64,000 nucleotides of DNA from Heliocidaris erythrogramma (Eukaryota; Echinodermata; Echinoidea; Camarodonta; Echinometridae), in contig CM046856.1 of NCBI GenBank assembly GCA_025617745.1, positions 46,863,049 through 46,927,048 of the forward strand. Direction: 5' to 3'. Position numbers and translations under genes: made by a program. Positions 53,001 to 57,895 of this stretch are shown one piece after another. Numbering within the stretch: position 1 is the stretch's first letter; every line of letters begins with the position of its first letter. Below the pieces are notes generated by a model. That model saw only the letters and a program-made list of their open reading frames with translations. It ran no database searches and had not been told where the DNA came from.

Positions 53001-54402
53001 ATTTCTAAGAATGTTGATGCAAATTAAGCTGCATTATTTTGTTTCTTCTGAAATGGGTGGAGCTGAATATATTTTGACTATCTGTGATATGGTTGTTATT
53101 TTCTGCAGCAATCCTGCTGGAACGAGGATGACCATTGACCTTCAGGAGACTTTCCCTGGTGTCTATGAACCTCCCCCTGGTGCTTCTCTTGGTCTTGCTT
53201 CCGTCCTGGCAACCCCTCAGGTCACCAGTGGTTCGGCTGTCCGCCTCAAGGCCAGCCAGACCGGAGGAGGTGGTGCCAAGTCCAAGCGTTCCACCATTGG
53301 TCTTAATCTCCTATCCACCAGCCCCAACTCTGAGAAGAAGGCTGAGTTGGATGTCGAAGCCCCATCGGGTGTTCACAAGGTGTCTGGTCAGATCTTCTCA
53401 AGGAATGCCTCCCCAATGAGCTCCATCAGCAGTGGGATCAAGATCCTGGATCCTGACACCAAGGCTCGACTGATGGAGAAGGTGAAGAGCATCAGGGCGG
53501 AGAAGGCAGCTCAGAAGGCAACGATGCAACATCAGCTGTCGGTAACGACAAATGCAGTGATGCTCGCTCCCTCTTTGGCTGTCAGTATTCCTAGGACGAC
53601 GGTTGGGCTTGGTGGGATGATGTTGTCTTCCAACACCTCTGCAGTACCTCAAATGTCATCCTACAGCAAAGGTTCTGCAGGGCAGTCAATGAACATCAAT
53701 CAGGGGGGTATGGTGATGTCCTCAAGTACAGCCCCCAGGATGTCTTCATTCACAAGTGGCTCAGAAGGGCCATCAGCAAATGCTGGCCTGAATAAAATGT
53801 CATCAAGTGCCACCCCCAAAATTGGAGGAGGGCCTTCAATGAATTTTGGCCTGAATGAAATGTTGATGTCTTCGAGTTCCACCCCCAGAATGTCAGCAAT
53901 GAGTGGTGCATCAGGAGGGTCATCTATGGGTCCTGGTCCTGGTCTAGGTGGCATGGTCATGTCATCAAGTAGCACACCAAGAATGTCTTCATTCAGTAAT
54001 GGATCGGTAATTACTGGAGCAACGTCATCAGGAAGCATACCTTCATCTTATGGAACTTTGTCAACTCCAACAATGTCCATGTCTTTAGGTGCCACTACCC
54101 TCATGTCAAGTAGTTCACACCTATCAAGCACAGCAAGTCCATTTCCCGGGGGACTAATGTCTCCCGGTTCTTCGTTCCCTCCAGTCCTAGGCCAACCTAG
54201 GGGCCTAGCTAGCCCAATGTCACTCTTAGCAGCTAGTCGACCTATCACCGCTACCACATCCTCCTGTGAAACTACCACAGCTGGTCTTGGACACGCTCTA
54301 GAACCGTCTGGACTAGGCTCAGTCTTAGGCTTGATGGACAGTCCTAAGGCTAAGACCATCATCACAAAGACCAAGACTAAAGCAGGAATGAAGAAGCTAT
54401 AG
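4858..54402 (+). CDS. TRAK1: TRAK/Milton mitochondrial trafficking adaptor, whole spliced gene (14 exons, 5' end missing)
   Basis: Orthologue of vertebrate TRAK1/TRAK2 and Drosophila Milton, the cytoplasmic coiled-coil adaptor that links Miro GTPases on the mitochondrial outer membrane to kinesin-1 and dynein-dynactin. Joining the exons listed separately gives about 1,052 residues with consistent phases and no internal stop. Visible in order (numbering from exon 4858): the acidic [12 protein letters not shown] segment (about 8-20), [18 protein letters not shown] (about 86-103), a dynein-LIC-type CC1 box AAKIG (about 110-114), heptad-rich coiled coil to about 335, DSLAAEL (355-361), the Milton-domain hallmark [12 protein letters not shown] (about 526-537) followed by HHWQRL and [11 protein letters not shown], then a long Ser/Met/Gly-rich tail ending in a Lys/Thr-rich patch. 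Human TRAK1 is about 950 residues, so this tail is longer. The start codon of this longest form is not identified. Family assignment is recognition of motifs by eye, with no alignment run, and I am very sure of it. Confidence 0.95.
8551..8764. mobile_element. MITE with about 55-bp terminal inverted repeats
   Basis: attctgagatttattttatc at 8551 is mirrored by its complement ending at 8764. The arms extend through ttgattttagtgaaa..attttaattgtcata. Total 214 bp, no coding capacity. Confidence 0.8.
8848..9440. mobile_element. TTAA-flanked MITE, about 590 bp (family with 11471-12003)
   Basis: Starts ttaaagggcaatccaacc and ends ggttggatttccctttaa. TTAA at both ends suggests a piggyBac-like target. 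Shares the gatttgtgtgaaagcagaaa and gggagagttgtc blocks with the second copy. Confidence 0.8.
10152..10163. promoter_or_regulatory. Perfect NRF-1-type palindrome TGCGCATGCGCA
   Basis: Exact match to the (C/T)GCGCA(C/T)GCGC(A/G) consensus, inside a larger dyad ttcatgg...ccatgaa (10141-10172). It may mark a promoter in the long TRAK intron; no exon was found next to it. Confidence 0.35.
10756..10971. mobile_element. Short MITE, about 216 bp
   Basis: Inverted ends aatagaccgcttcggtaatg and cattacagaagcggtctatt, with arms of about 30 bp. Confidence 0.8.
11471..12003. mobile_element. Second copy of the 8848-9440 MITE family
   Basis: Begins cagaacaatccaacctttgt and ends cggttggatttccct. Internal blocks match the first copy. 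The outer TTAA is lost. A more diverged relative may lie at about 10975-11260. Confidence 0.75.
12382..12520. mobile_element. Foldback MITE (TTTGTCAGTGATTTTTAC arms)
   Basis: ggagagcgtttcatcaagca at the left is the near-perfect complement of the right end, ...cttgatgaaacgctcccc. The arms are about 45 bp and the centre holds a gcatctgattggc core. Related elements: 14551, 38530, 40341, 49392, 55343. Confidence 0.85.
13044..13588. mobile_element. MITE, about 545 bp (CTGAGTCATACCGGTT ends)
   Basis: ggctgagtcataccggtt at the left and aaccgatatgactcagcc at the right form imperfect inverted ends. An inner block recurs inverted at 1370-1530. Confidence 0.75.
14551..14689. mobile_element. Foldback MITE, second copy of the 12382 type
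   Basis: aggagcttttcatcaagcgt ... cttgatgaaatgttcccca with core ctctcagccaatcagatgca. It directly abuts the next element at 14691. Confidence 0.85.
14691..15034 (-). mobile_element. TTGAGTTCTGG MITE family, inverted copy
   Basis: Reverse complement of the 49659-50033 type: starts tcatgcagttacattgtgaa and ends cccagaactcaaccttccct then ttaa. Confidence 0.75.
17418..17424 (+). promoter_or_regulatory. TATA-like box before alternative exon 17498
   Basis: tatataa about 75 bases before the ATG. A start site near 17450 would leave a short leader. Chance occurrence is easy in AT-rich DNA. Confidence 0.3.
17498..17570 (+). CDS. TRAK1: Candidate alternative first exon 1 of TRAK ([10 protein letters not shown]...)
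   Basis: A 73-base coding stretch starts at ATG 17498 and reads [16 protein letters not shown], then an acidic IYDEEDLR, up to a donor AGAG|gtaaag at 17571. It ends in phase 1, so splicing to 34052 gives ...[15 protein letters not shown] in frame. From memory, a human TRAK1 isoform begins MSLRDKG followed by an acidic stretch and then LCAERV, a striking likeness. A TATA-like tatataa sits at 17418-17424, about 80 bases before the ATG. A cag at 17488-17490 could instead be an acceptor from a 5' non-coding exon. Transcript data would decide. Confidence 0.7.
17771..17866. mobile_element. Minimal copy of the CCTCCGCCC element, without tandem units
   Basis: tttttatgcctctgcccacc ... ggcggaggcata: the same ends as the element at 42681-44493 but only 96 bp, with no 170-bp units. 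Confidence 0.75.
17947..17966. repeat. Poly-G run
   Basis: About 20 consecutive G within the intron, with a possible sequencing length error. Confidence 0.8.
21444..21718. mobile_element. TTAA-flanked MITE, 275 bp
   Basis: Starts ttaaagggatacctc and ends gagtatccctttaa. GC- and CpG-rich inside (gcgtcgaacgcgtccg). The minus-strand reading frame over it is not supported as a gene. Confidence 0.8.
27004..27011. promoter_or_regulatory. Perfect CRE palindrome TGACGTCA
   Basis: Consensus CREB/ATF site 3 bases before the ATG at 27014. If transcription starts near here it would be a core-promoter CRE; if the ATG at 26987 is used it is inside codons. Confidence 0.35.
27014..27080 (+). CDS. TRAK1: Candidate alternative first exon 2 of TRAK ([14 protein letters not shown]...)
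   Basis: ATG at 27014 opens a 67-base exon reading [18 protein letters not shown] then GDLY, ending at a strong donor T|gtaagt (27081) in phase 1. Spliced to 34052 it gives ...[14 protein letters not shown]. An in-frame ATG at 26987 (MEYPLTDVS before the second Met) would add nine residues and is an alternative start. The acidic, aromatic-rich short N-terminus resembles, from memory, a TRAK1 isoform with a Tyr/Trp-rich start before LCAERV. A perfect TGACGTCA lies 3 bases upstream of this ATG. The phase match alone would occur by chance one time in three. Confidence 0.65.
27230..27563. mobile_element. MITE, about 334 bp (CAATAAGCCAGTTCGGGGTT ends)
   Basis: caataagccagttcggggtt is repeated inverted as aaccccgaactggcttattg. 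It lies 150 bases downstream of alternative exon 27014-27080. Confidence 0.85.
27947..28629. mobile_element. hAT-like non-autonomous element, 683 bp
   Basis: Perfect 16-bp inverted ends tgcagagctgccaacc / ggttggcagctctgca, with subterminal tacggattttccgta-type repeats. CAGAG..CTCTG ends are typical of hAT elements, but no 8-bp target duplication is visible. The centre (28200-28380) is GC- and CpG-rich and contains the weak exon candidate at 28298. Confidence 0.75.
28298..28376 (+). CDS. Weak candidate alternative first exon inside a transposon-like element
   Basis: A GC-rich stretch from ATG 28298 reads [20 protein letters not shown] then ERMNRE and stops at a donor-like C|gtgagt (28377), in phase 1 and so compatible with the TRAK acceptor at 34052 (...NRE-P-LCGDRVV). 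It lies wholly inside the 27947-28629 element with matching 16-bp ends. It could equally be the first exon of that element's own transposase gene, or chance. The basic N-terminus is unlike the acidic ones at 17498 and 27014. Confidence 0.25.
28719..29029. mobile_element. TTGAGTTCTGG MITE family, diverged copy
   Basis: Starts ctgaagagaaggttgagtgc and ends cccagaactcaagcttaa. Shares the gtcccctgaaaaggattgct block with the other copies. Confidence 0.7.
30269..30276 (+). promoter_or_regulatory. TATA box before alternative exon 30365
   Basis: atataaaa in a CpG-containing stretch about 95 bases upstream of the ATG. A start at about 30300 is expected. The best promoter candidate of the intron. Confidence 0.45.
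30365..30458 (+). CDS. TRAK1: Candidate alternative first exon 3 of TRAK ([15 protein letters not shown]...)
   Basis: ATG at 30365 opens a 94-base exon reading [18 protein letters not shown], then a stretch ending LAQYER, with a donor GGG|gtaaaa at 30459. It ends in phase 1; joined to 34052 it reads ...[14 protein letters not shown]. The 350 bases before it are richer in CpG than the surroundings and carry a TATA box (30269-30276) about 95 bases before the ATG, a sensible layout for a promoter with a short 5' leader. No human counterpart of this N-terminus is known to me. Confidence 0.6.
30744..31250. mobile_element. MITE, about 507 bp (TAGGGCTGCA ends)
   Basis: tagggctgcatgatat at the left; the right end gtgcagccctaa is its imperfect complement. 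Inner cgatatatcg / atatcgacgata repeats pair further. Looks like a hAT-type MITE. Confidence 0.75.
32401..32656. repeat. CA microsatellite interrupted by a CCGAGGAC-repeat block
   Basis: (CA)n at 32401-32444 and again at 32638-32656. Between them (about 32460-32622) there are five copies of cgaggac or its complement gtcctcg, some palindromic. His/Thr-repeat reading frames here are artefacts. Confidence 0.75.
32672..33070. mobile_element. MITE, about 400 bp (AACCCTTTC ends)
   Basis: aaccctttcaggac at the left and gtctcgaaagggtt at the right. Its right half recurs at 46800-46996. Confidence 0.65.
33784..34051 (+). repeat. Decayed tandem copies of the exon B acceptor region
   Basis: About three imperfect units of 62-80 bp, each with gagaca(g/a)tt, a pyrimidine-rich run, an ag-like end and a copy of the exon start: catgctacatatatgtggtg-like at 33832, ccccagcactgtgtggtgat at 33909, ttccagtgctatgtcgtggt at 33984. 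The true acceptor and exon follow at 34044. Using the earlier acceptors runs into a stop. Confidence 0.8.
34052..34128 (+). CDS. TRAK1: TRAK exon B: common acceptor exon, [19 protein letters not shown]
   Basis: First exon shared by all inferred isoforms. It reads [19 protein letters not shown] then TKLLEE, nearly identical to the vertebrate [20 protein letters not shown] block that opens the first coiled coil. The acceptor is ttttacag at 34044-34051 and the donor gaagag|gtcagt at 34129. It enters at codon position 2 and leaves in phase 0. Decayed copies of the acceptor and exon start precede it at 33832, 33912 and 33987. Confidence 0.95.
34449..34565 (+). CDS. TRAK1: TRAK exon C: CC1-box coiled coil
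   Basis: Thirty-nine codons, phase 0 on both sides: [20 protein letters not shown], then coiled coil ending IVADQ. The AAxxG pattern followed by hydrophobics is the CC1 box by which TRAK, HAP1 and BICD proteins bind the dynein light intermediate chain (known family fact). The donor is cag|gtaaaa at 34566. The acceptor gagtacag at 34441-34448 has a weak pyrimidine tract. Confidence 0.95.
36296..36718. mobile_element. TTAA-flanked MITE, 423 bp
   Basis: Starts ttaagccccgggcacactgc and ends gtgtgcgccaggcttaa. 137 bases upstream of TRAK exon D. Confidence 0.8.
36855..36952 (+). CDS. TRAK1: TRAK exon D: coiled coil ending in an acidic linker
   Basis: Reads [20 protein letters not shown], then an acidic [12 protein letters not shown]. 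This matches the TRAK segment (RHELSMKDELLQFYT in human) followed by an acidic Ser-rich gap between coiled coils. Acceptor cttcag at 36849-36854; donor tg|gtaagt at 36953; leaves in phase 2, so a Trp codon is split across the intron. Confidence 0.95.
37013..37043. repeat. (CAA)n microsatellite
   Basis: Run of caa units starting 60 bases after the exon D donor. Confidence 0.85.
37262..37650. mobile_element. Foldback element with a near-perfect central hairpin
   Basis: The centre (37405-37487) holds ccccattgaagtcagtg..ttggcctggttct and its complement. The flanking halves match each other more loosely (ggctcattgggcccgagata versus its complement), so the whole 390 bp can fold back. Confidence 0.75.
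37887..38071 (+). CDS. TRAK1: TRAK exon E: kinesin-binding coiled coil, first half
   Basis: After the split Trp codon it reads through [20 protein letters not shown] and [15 protein letters not shown], a long heptad coiled coil equal to the human LDSLQKKLKDLEEEN...EEKEQQLVNDC block. In mammals the kinesin heavy chain-binding region lies in this part of the protein. Acceptor tcaaag (ag 37885-37886); donor ctga|gtaagc at 38072; leaves in phase 1. The human protein has more Ser/Asn between the acidic linker and this coil. Confidence 0.95.
38530..39371. mobile_element. Foldback MITE of the 12382 family, split by another MITE
   Basis: Left part ggtgtttcatcaagtgttct...tcagtagc and right part taacagttattgcaacttg...gaaacaggccc are two halves of one element. 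The 38616-39317 insert separates them. Confidence 0.75.
38616..39317. mobile_element. GC-rich MITE, about 700 bp, with TA flanks
   Basis: aaggcccggtcacatcgcca at the left, tggcggtgtgaccgggcctt at the right, with long arms including the gaactttg / caaagttc block. ta on each side fits a Tc1/mariner-type target. Its GC content is far above the surroundings. Confidence 0.85.
39568..39953. mobile_element. TTGAGTTCTGG MITE family copy
   Basis: Starts ttaaaggaaagcttgagttc and ends ccagaactcaactttatctt. 96 bases upstream of TRAK exon F. Very similar to 49659-50033. Confidence 0.8.
40049..40179 (+). CDS. TRAK1: TRAK exon F: coiled coil ([20 protein letters not shown])
   Basis: Enters with gt completing a Ser codon. 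Reads [20 protein letters not shown], then [18 protein letters not shown] and KVKK, matching human RQQEEITHLLSQIVDLQKK. Acceptor ttgttcag (ag 40047-40048); donor aag|gttagt at 40180; leaves in phase 0. Confidence 0.95.
40341..40437. mobile_element. Short GGGCCC-ended foldback element
   Basis: ggccccatttcataaaaatt ... taacagttactgggccc around a ctctcagccaatcaaatgct core. Confidence 0.7.
40551..40625 (+). CDS. TRAK1: TRAK exon G: short coiled-coil exon
   Basis: Twenty-five codons: [20 protein letters not shown] then DLIKE, matching human VENEELVQHLGAAKDAQRQL. Acceptor ttcttgcag ending at 40550; donor gag|gtaaga at 40626; phase 0 on both sides. The next intron (40626-44918) contains two large transposon-like elements. 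Confidence 0.95.
40767..42613 (+). mobile_element. Transposon-like element, copy B (about 1.85 kb)
   Basis: In the intron after TRAK exon G. It begins aactagagtttaattcgtca with a hairpin (arms taattcgtc / gacgaatta). Near the ends are inverted ttaggtgatctgtc (40797-40810) and gacagatcacctaa (42599-42612). Inside are a Cat/Atg-rich simple repeat (40950-41005), a poly-A run (41267-41284), a reversed tRNA-like segment (about 41285-41370) and non-coding CpG-containing sequence. No transposase is seen, so it is non-autonomous. Its first 740 bases recur inverted at 1-747. Confidence 0.7.
41288..41372 (-). pseudogene. tRNA-like segment (copy B)
   Basis: Reverse strand of copy B holds tttggtctattggtcaaagc, a stretch resembling an anticodon arm, and ggttcgatcccc (B box; complement at 41299-41310), followed by poly-T on that strand (poly-A at 41267-41284). 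Same module as at 146-222. Confidence 0.5.
42791..44303. repeat. Nine-unit tandem repeat, 170-bp period
   Basis: Unit starts (cgttac or cattac) at 42791, 42962, 43132, 43302, 43465, 43635, 43805, 43975 and 44145: spacing 170, except 171 and one of 163 where a short block is lost. Units 5-8 are almost identical (recent amplification); units 2-4 form another subtype; unit 9 is a hybrid. Confidence 0.95.
42893..44274. promoter_or_regulatory. Array of AGGTCA direct repeats (nuclear-receptor half-sites)
   Basis: Each unit has AGGTCA-a-AGGTCA-g-AGGTCA-cag-AGGTCA or the subtype with AGTTCA as second half-site; unit 4 has three. I count 35 half-sites, first cluster 42893-42921, last 44246-44274. One-base spacing is the DR1 layout used by RXR/HNF4/COUP-TF-type receptors. 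Function is not shown. Confidence 0.6.
44675..44768. repeat. Fragment of a GGGCCC/TTTCATAAAG-type repeat
   Basis: gtgctatcaatcacaactag ... actctttatgaaacggggcc: the right end matches the family's typical terminus. Confidence 0.45.
44919..45065 (+). CDS. TRAK1: TRAK exon H: end of coiled coil and linker
   Basis: Forty-nine codons, phase 0 on both sides. [20 protein letters not shown] ends the coiled coil (human ...LEDKYAECMEMLHEAQEEL), then a Ser/Gly-rich linker closes with LNPLPVFPA. Acceptor cttttcag (ag 44917-44918); donor gca|gtaagt at 45066. Confidence 0.95.
46800..46996. repeat. Partial copy of the 32672-33070 MITE
   Basis: gccaatttaaggattttaaa ... aattgtctcgaaagggttaa, about 85 percent like 32874-33070 by eye. 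Confidence 0.75.
47089..47150. repeat. Degenerate CCCTAA tract
   Basis: Repeated aaccctag / ccctaaacc / aaccctaacc units resembling decayed interstitial telomere repeats. Confidence 0.5.
47994..48200. mobile_element. MITE, about 207 bp (GGCCCGA ends, GTTTAAAC arms)
   Basis: ggcccgatttcacaaagggg-tttaaacc at the left and ggtttaaacttcttttgtga-attcgggcc at the right. Confidence 0.8.
48834..48913 (+). CDS. TRAK1: TRAK exon I: DSLAAEL (Spindly-like) motif exon
   Basis: Reads [18 protein letters not shown] then PHLSKKGK. It equals human DSLAAEIEGTMRKEL, the LxxE(L/I) segment proposed as a Spindly-type motif contacting the dynactin pointed end (family knowledge; applying it here is inference). Acceptor ttcctcag ending at 48833; donor aaag|gtatgc at 48914; leaves in phase 2. 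A TTAA-type MITE begins only 25 bases downstream, at 48938. Confidence 0.93.
48938..49152. mobile_element. TTAA-flanked MITE next to TRAK exon I
   Basis: ttaaccccttccatgccacc at the left, ggcatggtaggggttaa at the right; 215 bp. Begins 25 bases after the exon's donor. Confidence 0.85.
49392..49532. mobile_element. GGGCCC-ended foldback element
   Basis: ggcccccgtttcataaaact ... agttttatgaaaccgggccc with core cttgcatctgattggccgag. Confidence 0.8.
49659..50033. mobile_element. TTGAGTTCTGG MITE family copy
   Basis: ttaaagggaagcttgagttc ... ccagaactcaactttatga. 116 bases upstream of TRAK exon J; near-identical to 39568-39953. Confidence 0.8.
50150..50341 (+). CDS. TRAK1: TRAK exon J: Ser/Pro-rich linker
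   Basis: After the split Arg codon it reads [20 protein letters not shown], then a Ser/Pro-rich low-complexity linker ([20 protein letters not shown]) and NSSHG. The start aligns with human KRVFETVRNINQVVKQRS. Acceptor tattcag (ag 50148-50149). The donor must be gg|gtaggt at 50342; moving four bases on would put a stop codon in the message. Leaves in phase 2. Confidence 0.9.
51008..51282 (+). CDS. TRAK1: TRAK exon K: Milton domain start ([24 protein letters not shown])
   Basis: Reads [20 protein letters not shown], then [20 protein letters not shown], a Ser/Gly-rich run, and [16 protein letters not shown]. These equal human DLETALRRLSLRREN and [15 protein letters not shown], the hallmark of the Milton domain in the C-terminal half of TRAK. 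Acceptor ctgtag (ag 51006-51007); donor gaag|gtgagc at 51283; leaves in phase 1. Confidence 0.95.
51889..52044 (+). CDS. TRAK1: TRAK exon L: Milton domain core ([21 protein letters not shown])
   Basis: Reads [20 protein letters not shown], then [14 protein letters not shown] and an acidic end FLDEIEDDG. Human TRAK1 has HHWQQLAQPHLGGILDPRPGVVTKGF at the same place. Acceptor tactacag (ag 51887-51888); donor cgga|gtaagt at 52045; leaves in phase 1. Confidence 0.95.
52495..52594 (+). CDS. TRAK1: TRAK exon [12 protein letters not shown] motif
   Basis: Reads [20 protein letters not shown] then [13 protein letters not shown], equal to the human NSTFTFTTCRILHPSD region that closes the conserved Milton domain. 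Acceptor tttgcag (ag 52493-52494); donor tcg|gtaaga at 52595; leaves in phase 2. Confidence 0.93.
53109..54402 (+). CDS. TRAK1: TRAK last exon: long Ser/Met-rich C-terminal tail with repeats
   Basis: After an acceptor ttctgcag (ag 53107-53108) the split Arg codon continues [20 protein letters not shown], then 430 residues to TAG at 54400-54402. A charged stretch [20 protein letters not shown] (from about 53473) could form a short helix. From 53611 to about 54006 there are five imperfect copies of a [MV]xMSSSxTPRMSSF-type unit, followed by Ser/Thr/Pro-rich sequence and a basic end [12 protein letters not shown]. The tail is little conserved with vertebrate TRAK by eye. Its size and repeats are unusual. 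Reading frames on the opposite strand here are shadows of this exon. Confidence 0.92.
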
Positions 54403-54955
54403 CATTGGAAATACAACTTAGACCAAGAACTGAGAGCATTTCGAGCAAAAAACTAATTGTGTATTATCTTCTATCATCTGTCAGAAGATTAATTGGCTCT
54501 TTTCACCTGAGGCTTTCAAAAGATTCAGAATGGCTCGGTTGCTCGAAAACTGAAGTTGAGATGGGAGACAGGCAGTAATGGCCCAAGTTGTTGGAGAAAT
54601 CTGCAACTTTTCAGCTGCCTCCCTATGATTACACTAAACGGTGGCTTTCCAATGAAAACAAATCAATCAGAAATGTGCTGTGTAGAACTCTAAAATTTTC
54701 ATCATGCAATAGGTATTATACACGTTCTTTGAATATTACGTCCTTTGATTATTTAATATGTAATATATACATTCATGAATATATTTCTACATCTACATGT
54801 GTCACAGTATGTATATCTCAGATCAAGATGATTAGCTCTGTACATGCTGATATGTCCATTTCCATGCTTGGCTGAAATTTTATTTTTTTCTTATGTTTTA
54901 TTGCTAGCCATATATAGTGAAGAGAAAAATAAAAAGCTACTTAACTATATATAGT
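54403..54955 (+). other. TRAK1: TRAK 3' UTR (proximal estimate)
   Basis: AT-rich non-coding sequence after the stop codon. The first AATAAA is at 54928-54933, which would place cleavage near 54950. A second AATAAA at 55047-55052 and others further on (for example about 60920) could extend the UTR. The real end cannot be read from sequence. Confidence 0.5.
54928..54933 (+). terminator. Polyadenylation signal AATAAA, proximal
   Basis: Canonical AATAAA about 525 bases after the TRAK stop codon, in an AT-rich context. The next candidate is at 55047-55052. Confidence 0.5.
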
Positions 54956-55342
54956 GAGGAAAATATAACCACAGTGCAGCTATTTTTGCTTATTTTGCAT
55001 ATAAAGTCCCTGAATTTCCCAGAAATGGCAAAACTTTGAAAGATATAATAAAATTTATTTTCTGCAGGAAAAAAAATTGTTTTATTTGGTCCTTGTTATT
55101 CATTTTCAGTACTGTGTAATGATAGGCTATTAAAGATTTTTTTTTTAAATCCAGTCTTGAATTTATTAACACTTTGAATGTGATGGATCATAGAATATTT
55201 GGTGCTGAGCCGAAACGAGCAAAGGAAATCAAAACAATGACCAAGATATATGTGGTTCAAAATTGGATCAGTGTGTAGCTCGATGAAGAGATCCACTGGT
55301 TCAGCTCAATGTTCGATAGTAGTGTTTGAATCGGTCTGTTCT

Positions 55343-55498
55343 GGGCCCTGTGTCATAAAACTTGCTATCAATAACAATATACTGACACATATCTGTGACA
55401 AATTTGCTCTCAGCCAATCAGATTCAAGGATTTCAGTAGCTTATAACATTTATTGTAACTTGTTATTGATGACAAGTTTTAACATGAAACGGGGCCCT
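55343..55498. mobile_element. GGGCCC-ended foldback element
   Basis: gggccctgtgtcataaaact ... aacatgaaacggggccct around a ctctcagccaatcagattca core. Confidence 0.8.
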
Positions 55499-57648
55499 GA
55501 TATTGTTCTAATAGGCAGAAATGTCTTCCTCTGAATTCCCAAAGGTTTCTTTAGCATTTTTTCTTTGTGCATTGATTGTGAATGGACAGCATCTTAATTG
55601 ACATTTCTCTTTTTCAAAATTTAGCCTCCTGGTGTTTTTAACAAAATTTACCCTGTATTTTAAAGTTTGATAGTGCAATACATGTTTATCAGATTGGTGA
55701 TGTTAAATATATCTTGTTTTTTATTTAATTTACGTTTATGCATCAAAACAATATTTCTTTACAGAAATTGGCTTGATTCAACGTGTTGCCTTATTATTAC
55801 GCTACCACATGAAACCTTTTGTTTTTATTCAATCGAATTTTTTTAAAGAATCATTGTTGAAGTGCTTCAGGTAATGTGTGTCAAAACTGTCAATGTTCTT
55901 TATTGAAACAACTCGATGAACCAGTGTCTTTGGGGTAATTTTTTTATTGTGTCGCCAGCGCCTTTTATGAATGTAAAAATTGGGTTGCTGGATCGTCTTT
56001 TTCATTATAAGGAGTATTTTTTTTGTCATTGTAATGAAGCAATGATTTAAAAGAAAGACCTCCCGCCCTCCTCCCCGGAAAACTTCAAAATTTGCTGAAA
56101 GAATAATAAAGTAGGACAGGTGATATAAAGAGTAAGAATATCAAAAATAGGACAACATCAAGGTTTACGGCATGTTGAAAGTATTTTGTCAAGAACAGTA
56201 AAAGACATTGAGTTGTTATTATTTTTTGTGTGCAAGTGGAATAGAGGGAAAGGATGCATAGTGGAAAGTTGAGAAACAAAGTTAGATTGATGAATGAACC
56301 CCCTTGAGTCTGTATATTAAACAGATAACTGTTTTGTGGACTTGTCACCGTGGTGTATTTTTCGTATCATCTGCCTTGTTTCAATGCCTTGTCAAGCAGC
56401 ATGTTTTTTCCTCTTCCTTTTCCAGATTTGGCGATTTTTAACATTAAAAGGTTAAAGTTCCTTGAAGTGTTCATTTACTGTTTGTGTTAGCTCATCATAG
56501 AGGGCGCTGTCTTTATAAAGAGTAGCGATTGATTTCAATCAATTGAAACTTGACATGAGATTGATAGCAATTGGAACTCTATACATATTAAGAGATCTTT
56601 AGAAGATTGTAGATTTGCAATTGATTAGATTACTTGTGCTCGATTCAGATCAATCGTAAATCGTTACAAGATGGTACCCAGCAACACTGGATCTTGCATT
56701 GCGATTGAGAAAAAGTACTAAATATGTTGTGTAAACTATTTTGTTGAAGGGAATATACTGTTGGTATTTGAAGGTACTGCTATGTAGACTAGTGCTGTCT
56801 TGTTGATATGCATGTCATGTTGGTGACCACTCTCTTGCAAGTACTATTTCATTGCATTTTTGTCCCTACGCATTTATTAGTAGAAAAAAAGAGAATATAA
56901 AGATAGTGAATCCACAGGTTCATAACATCAAATAACTCCTATATAATTGAATTTAAGAAAATCAGTATTTTTTGCTAAAATTTGACAGAATATCTCAGGT
57001 AAATAGTCTCTTCATATTTTTTTTTCTGAATGTCTAAGTAAGTCATAATTGGTTGAAATTACTCTTCATTGGTACTTCGCATATTTGGCAATTTGAGCCT
57101 CTTTTGGTAGAATCGGAGGAAAAAATTAACAATTCATTTTGATTTTGGTTTTGAGACCTTAGATAATCCATCATTATTAGGATTTAAATTCTGTATCTCC
57201 ATTCAAGGGTTAAATTTGTGAAATATGAATACAATTGTATGGTCATAGCAATGAAATTATTTTAATCAAGTCTTTATTTAATGGTTATTTCTCTCTCCTT
57301 ATTTTTATTTTAATTCTTGATGCATGTATATGCTGTTTGTATCTAATCTTTGTATATCTGATACTATTGATTATAAAAAAATTATGCAAGATTGTAATTT
57401 ACAAAATTATTTTTATATTTTGCATGTGGCTGATTTTTGCACAAGTATTTGTTTTCAAAGAAAAGCAAACATGATAATTTGAAAGCAATGTTGATGATTT
57501 CTAAGGATAATTATGCGGTTCAGTTGTGTAATTTCTTTTAATTTTTGTTGACATTCAGATTTAATTTTTTTTCCCCAGTAATCAGCTCCTGATGAAGAGA
57601 AGATAAACAGAATTGTTCTGATAGTGCTAGCTATTTCAGTAAGCATAT

Positions 57649-57895
57649 TTAGCCCTTACTGTACTGGGGGGGGGGGGGGCCTCCCAGACCCCACCCCCCC
57701 CCCCCCCCAAGACAAATTTTGCTGCACAGTTCGAACCACTGCAATTCAAGACATGCAACTTTCTGACTTTTTCCTTTCAAGTCTTACGCATCTTTTGACA
57801 CCAAGTTTACAATTTACAAAAATTGTCATACCATGCAGAGCTCCCCCCCCCCACTCCGAGAGAACCTCGAAATAACCCAGTTCAGTAAGGGTTAA
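57649..57895. mobile_element. MITE with long G and C runs
   Basis: Ends ttagcccttactgtactggg and cccagttcagtaagggttaa. Just inside are about 14 G, then about 16 C, able to pair. Confidence 0.75.

Noticed and set aside
53398-54416. Minus-strand frames of 84-122 codons opposite the last TRAK exon
   Set aside because: Antisense shadows of a long biased exon; no domain and no start context.
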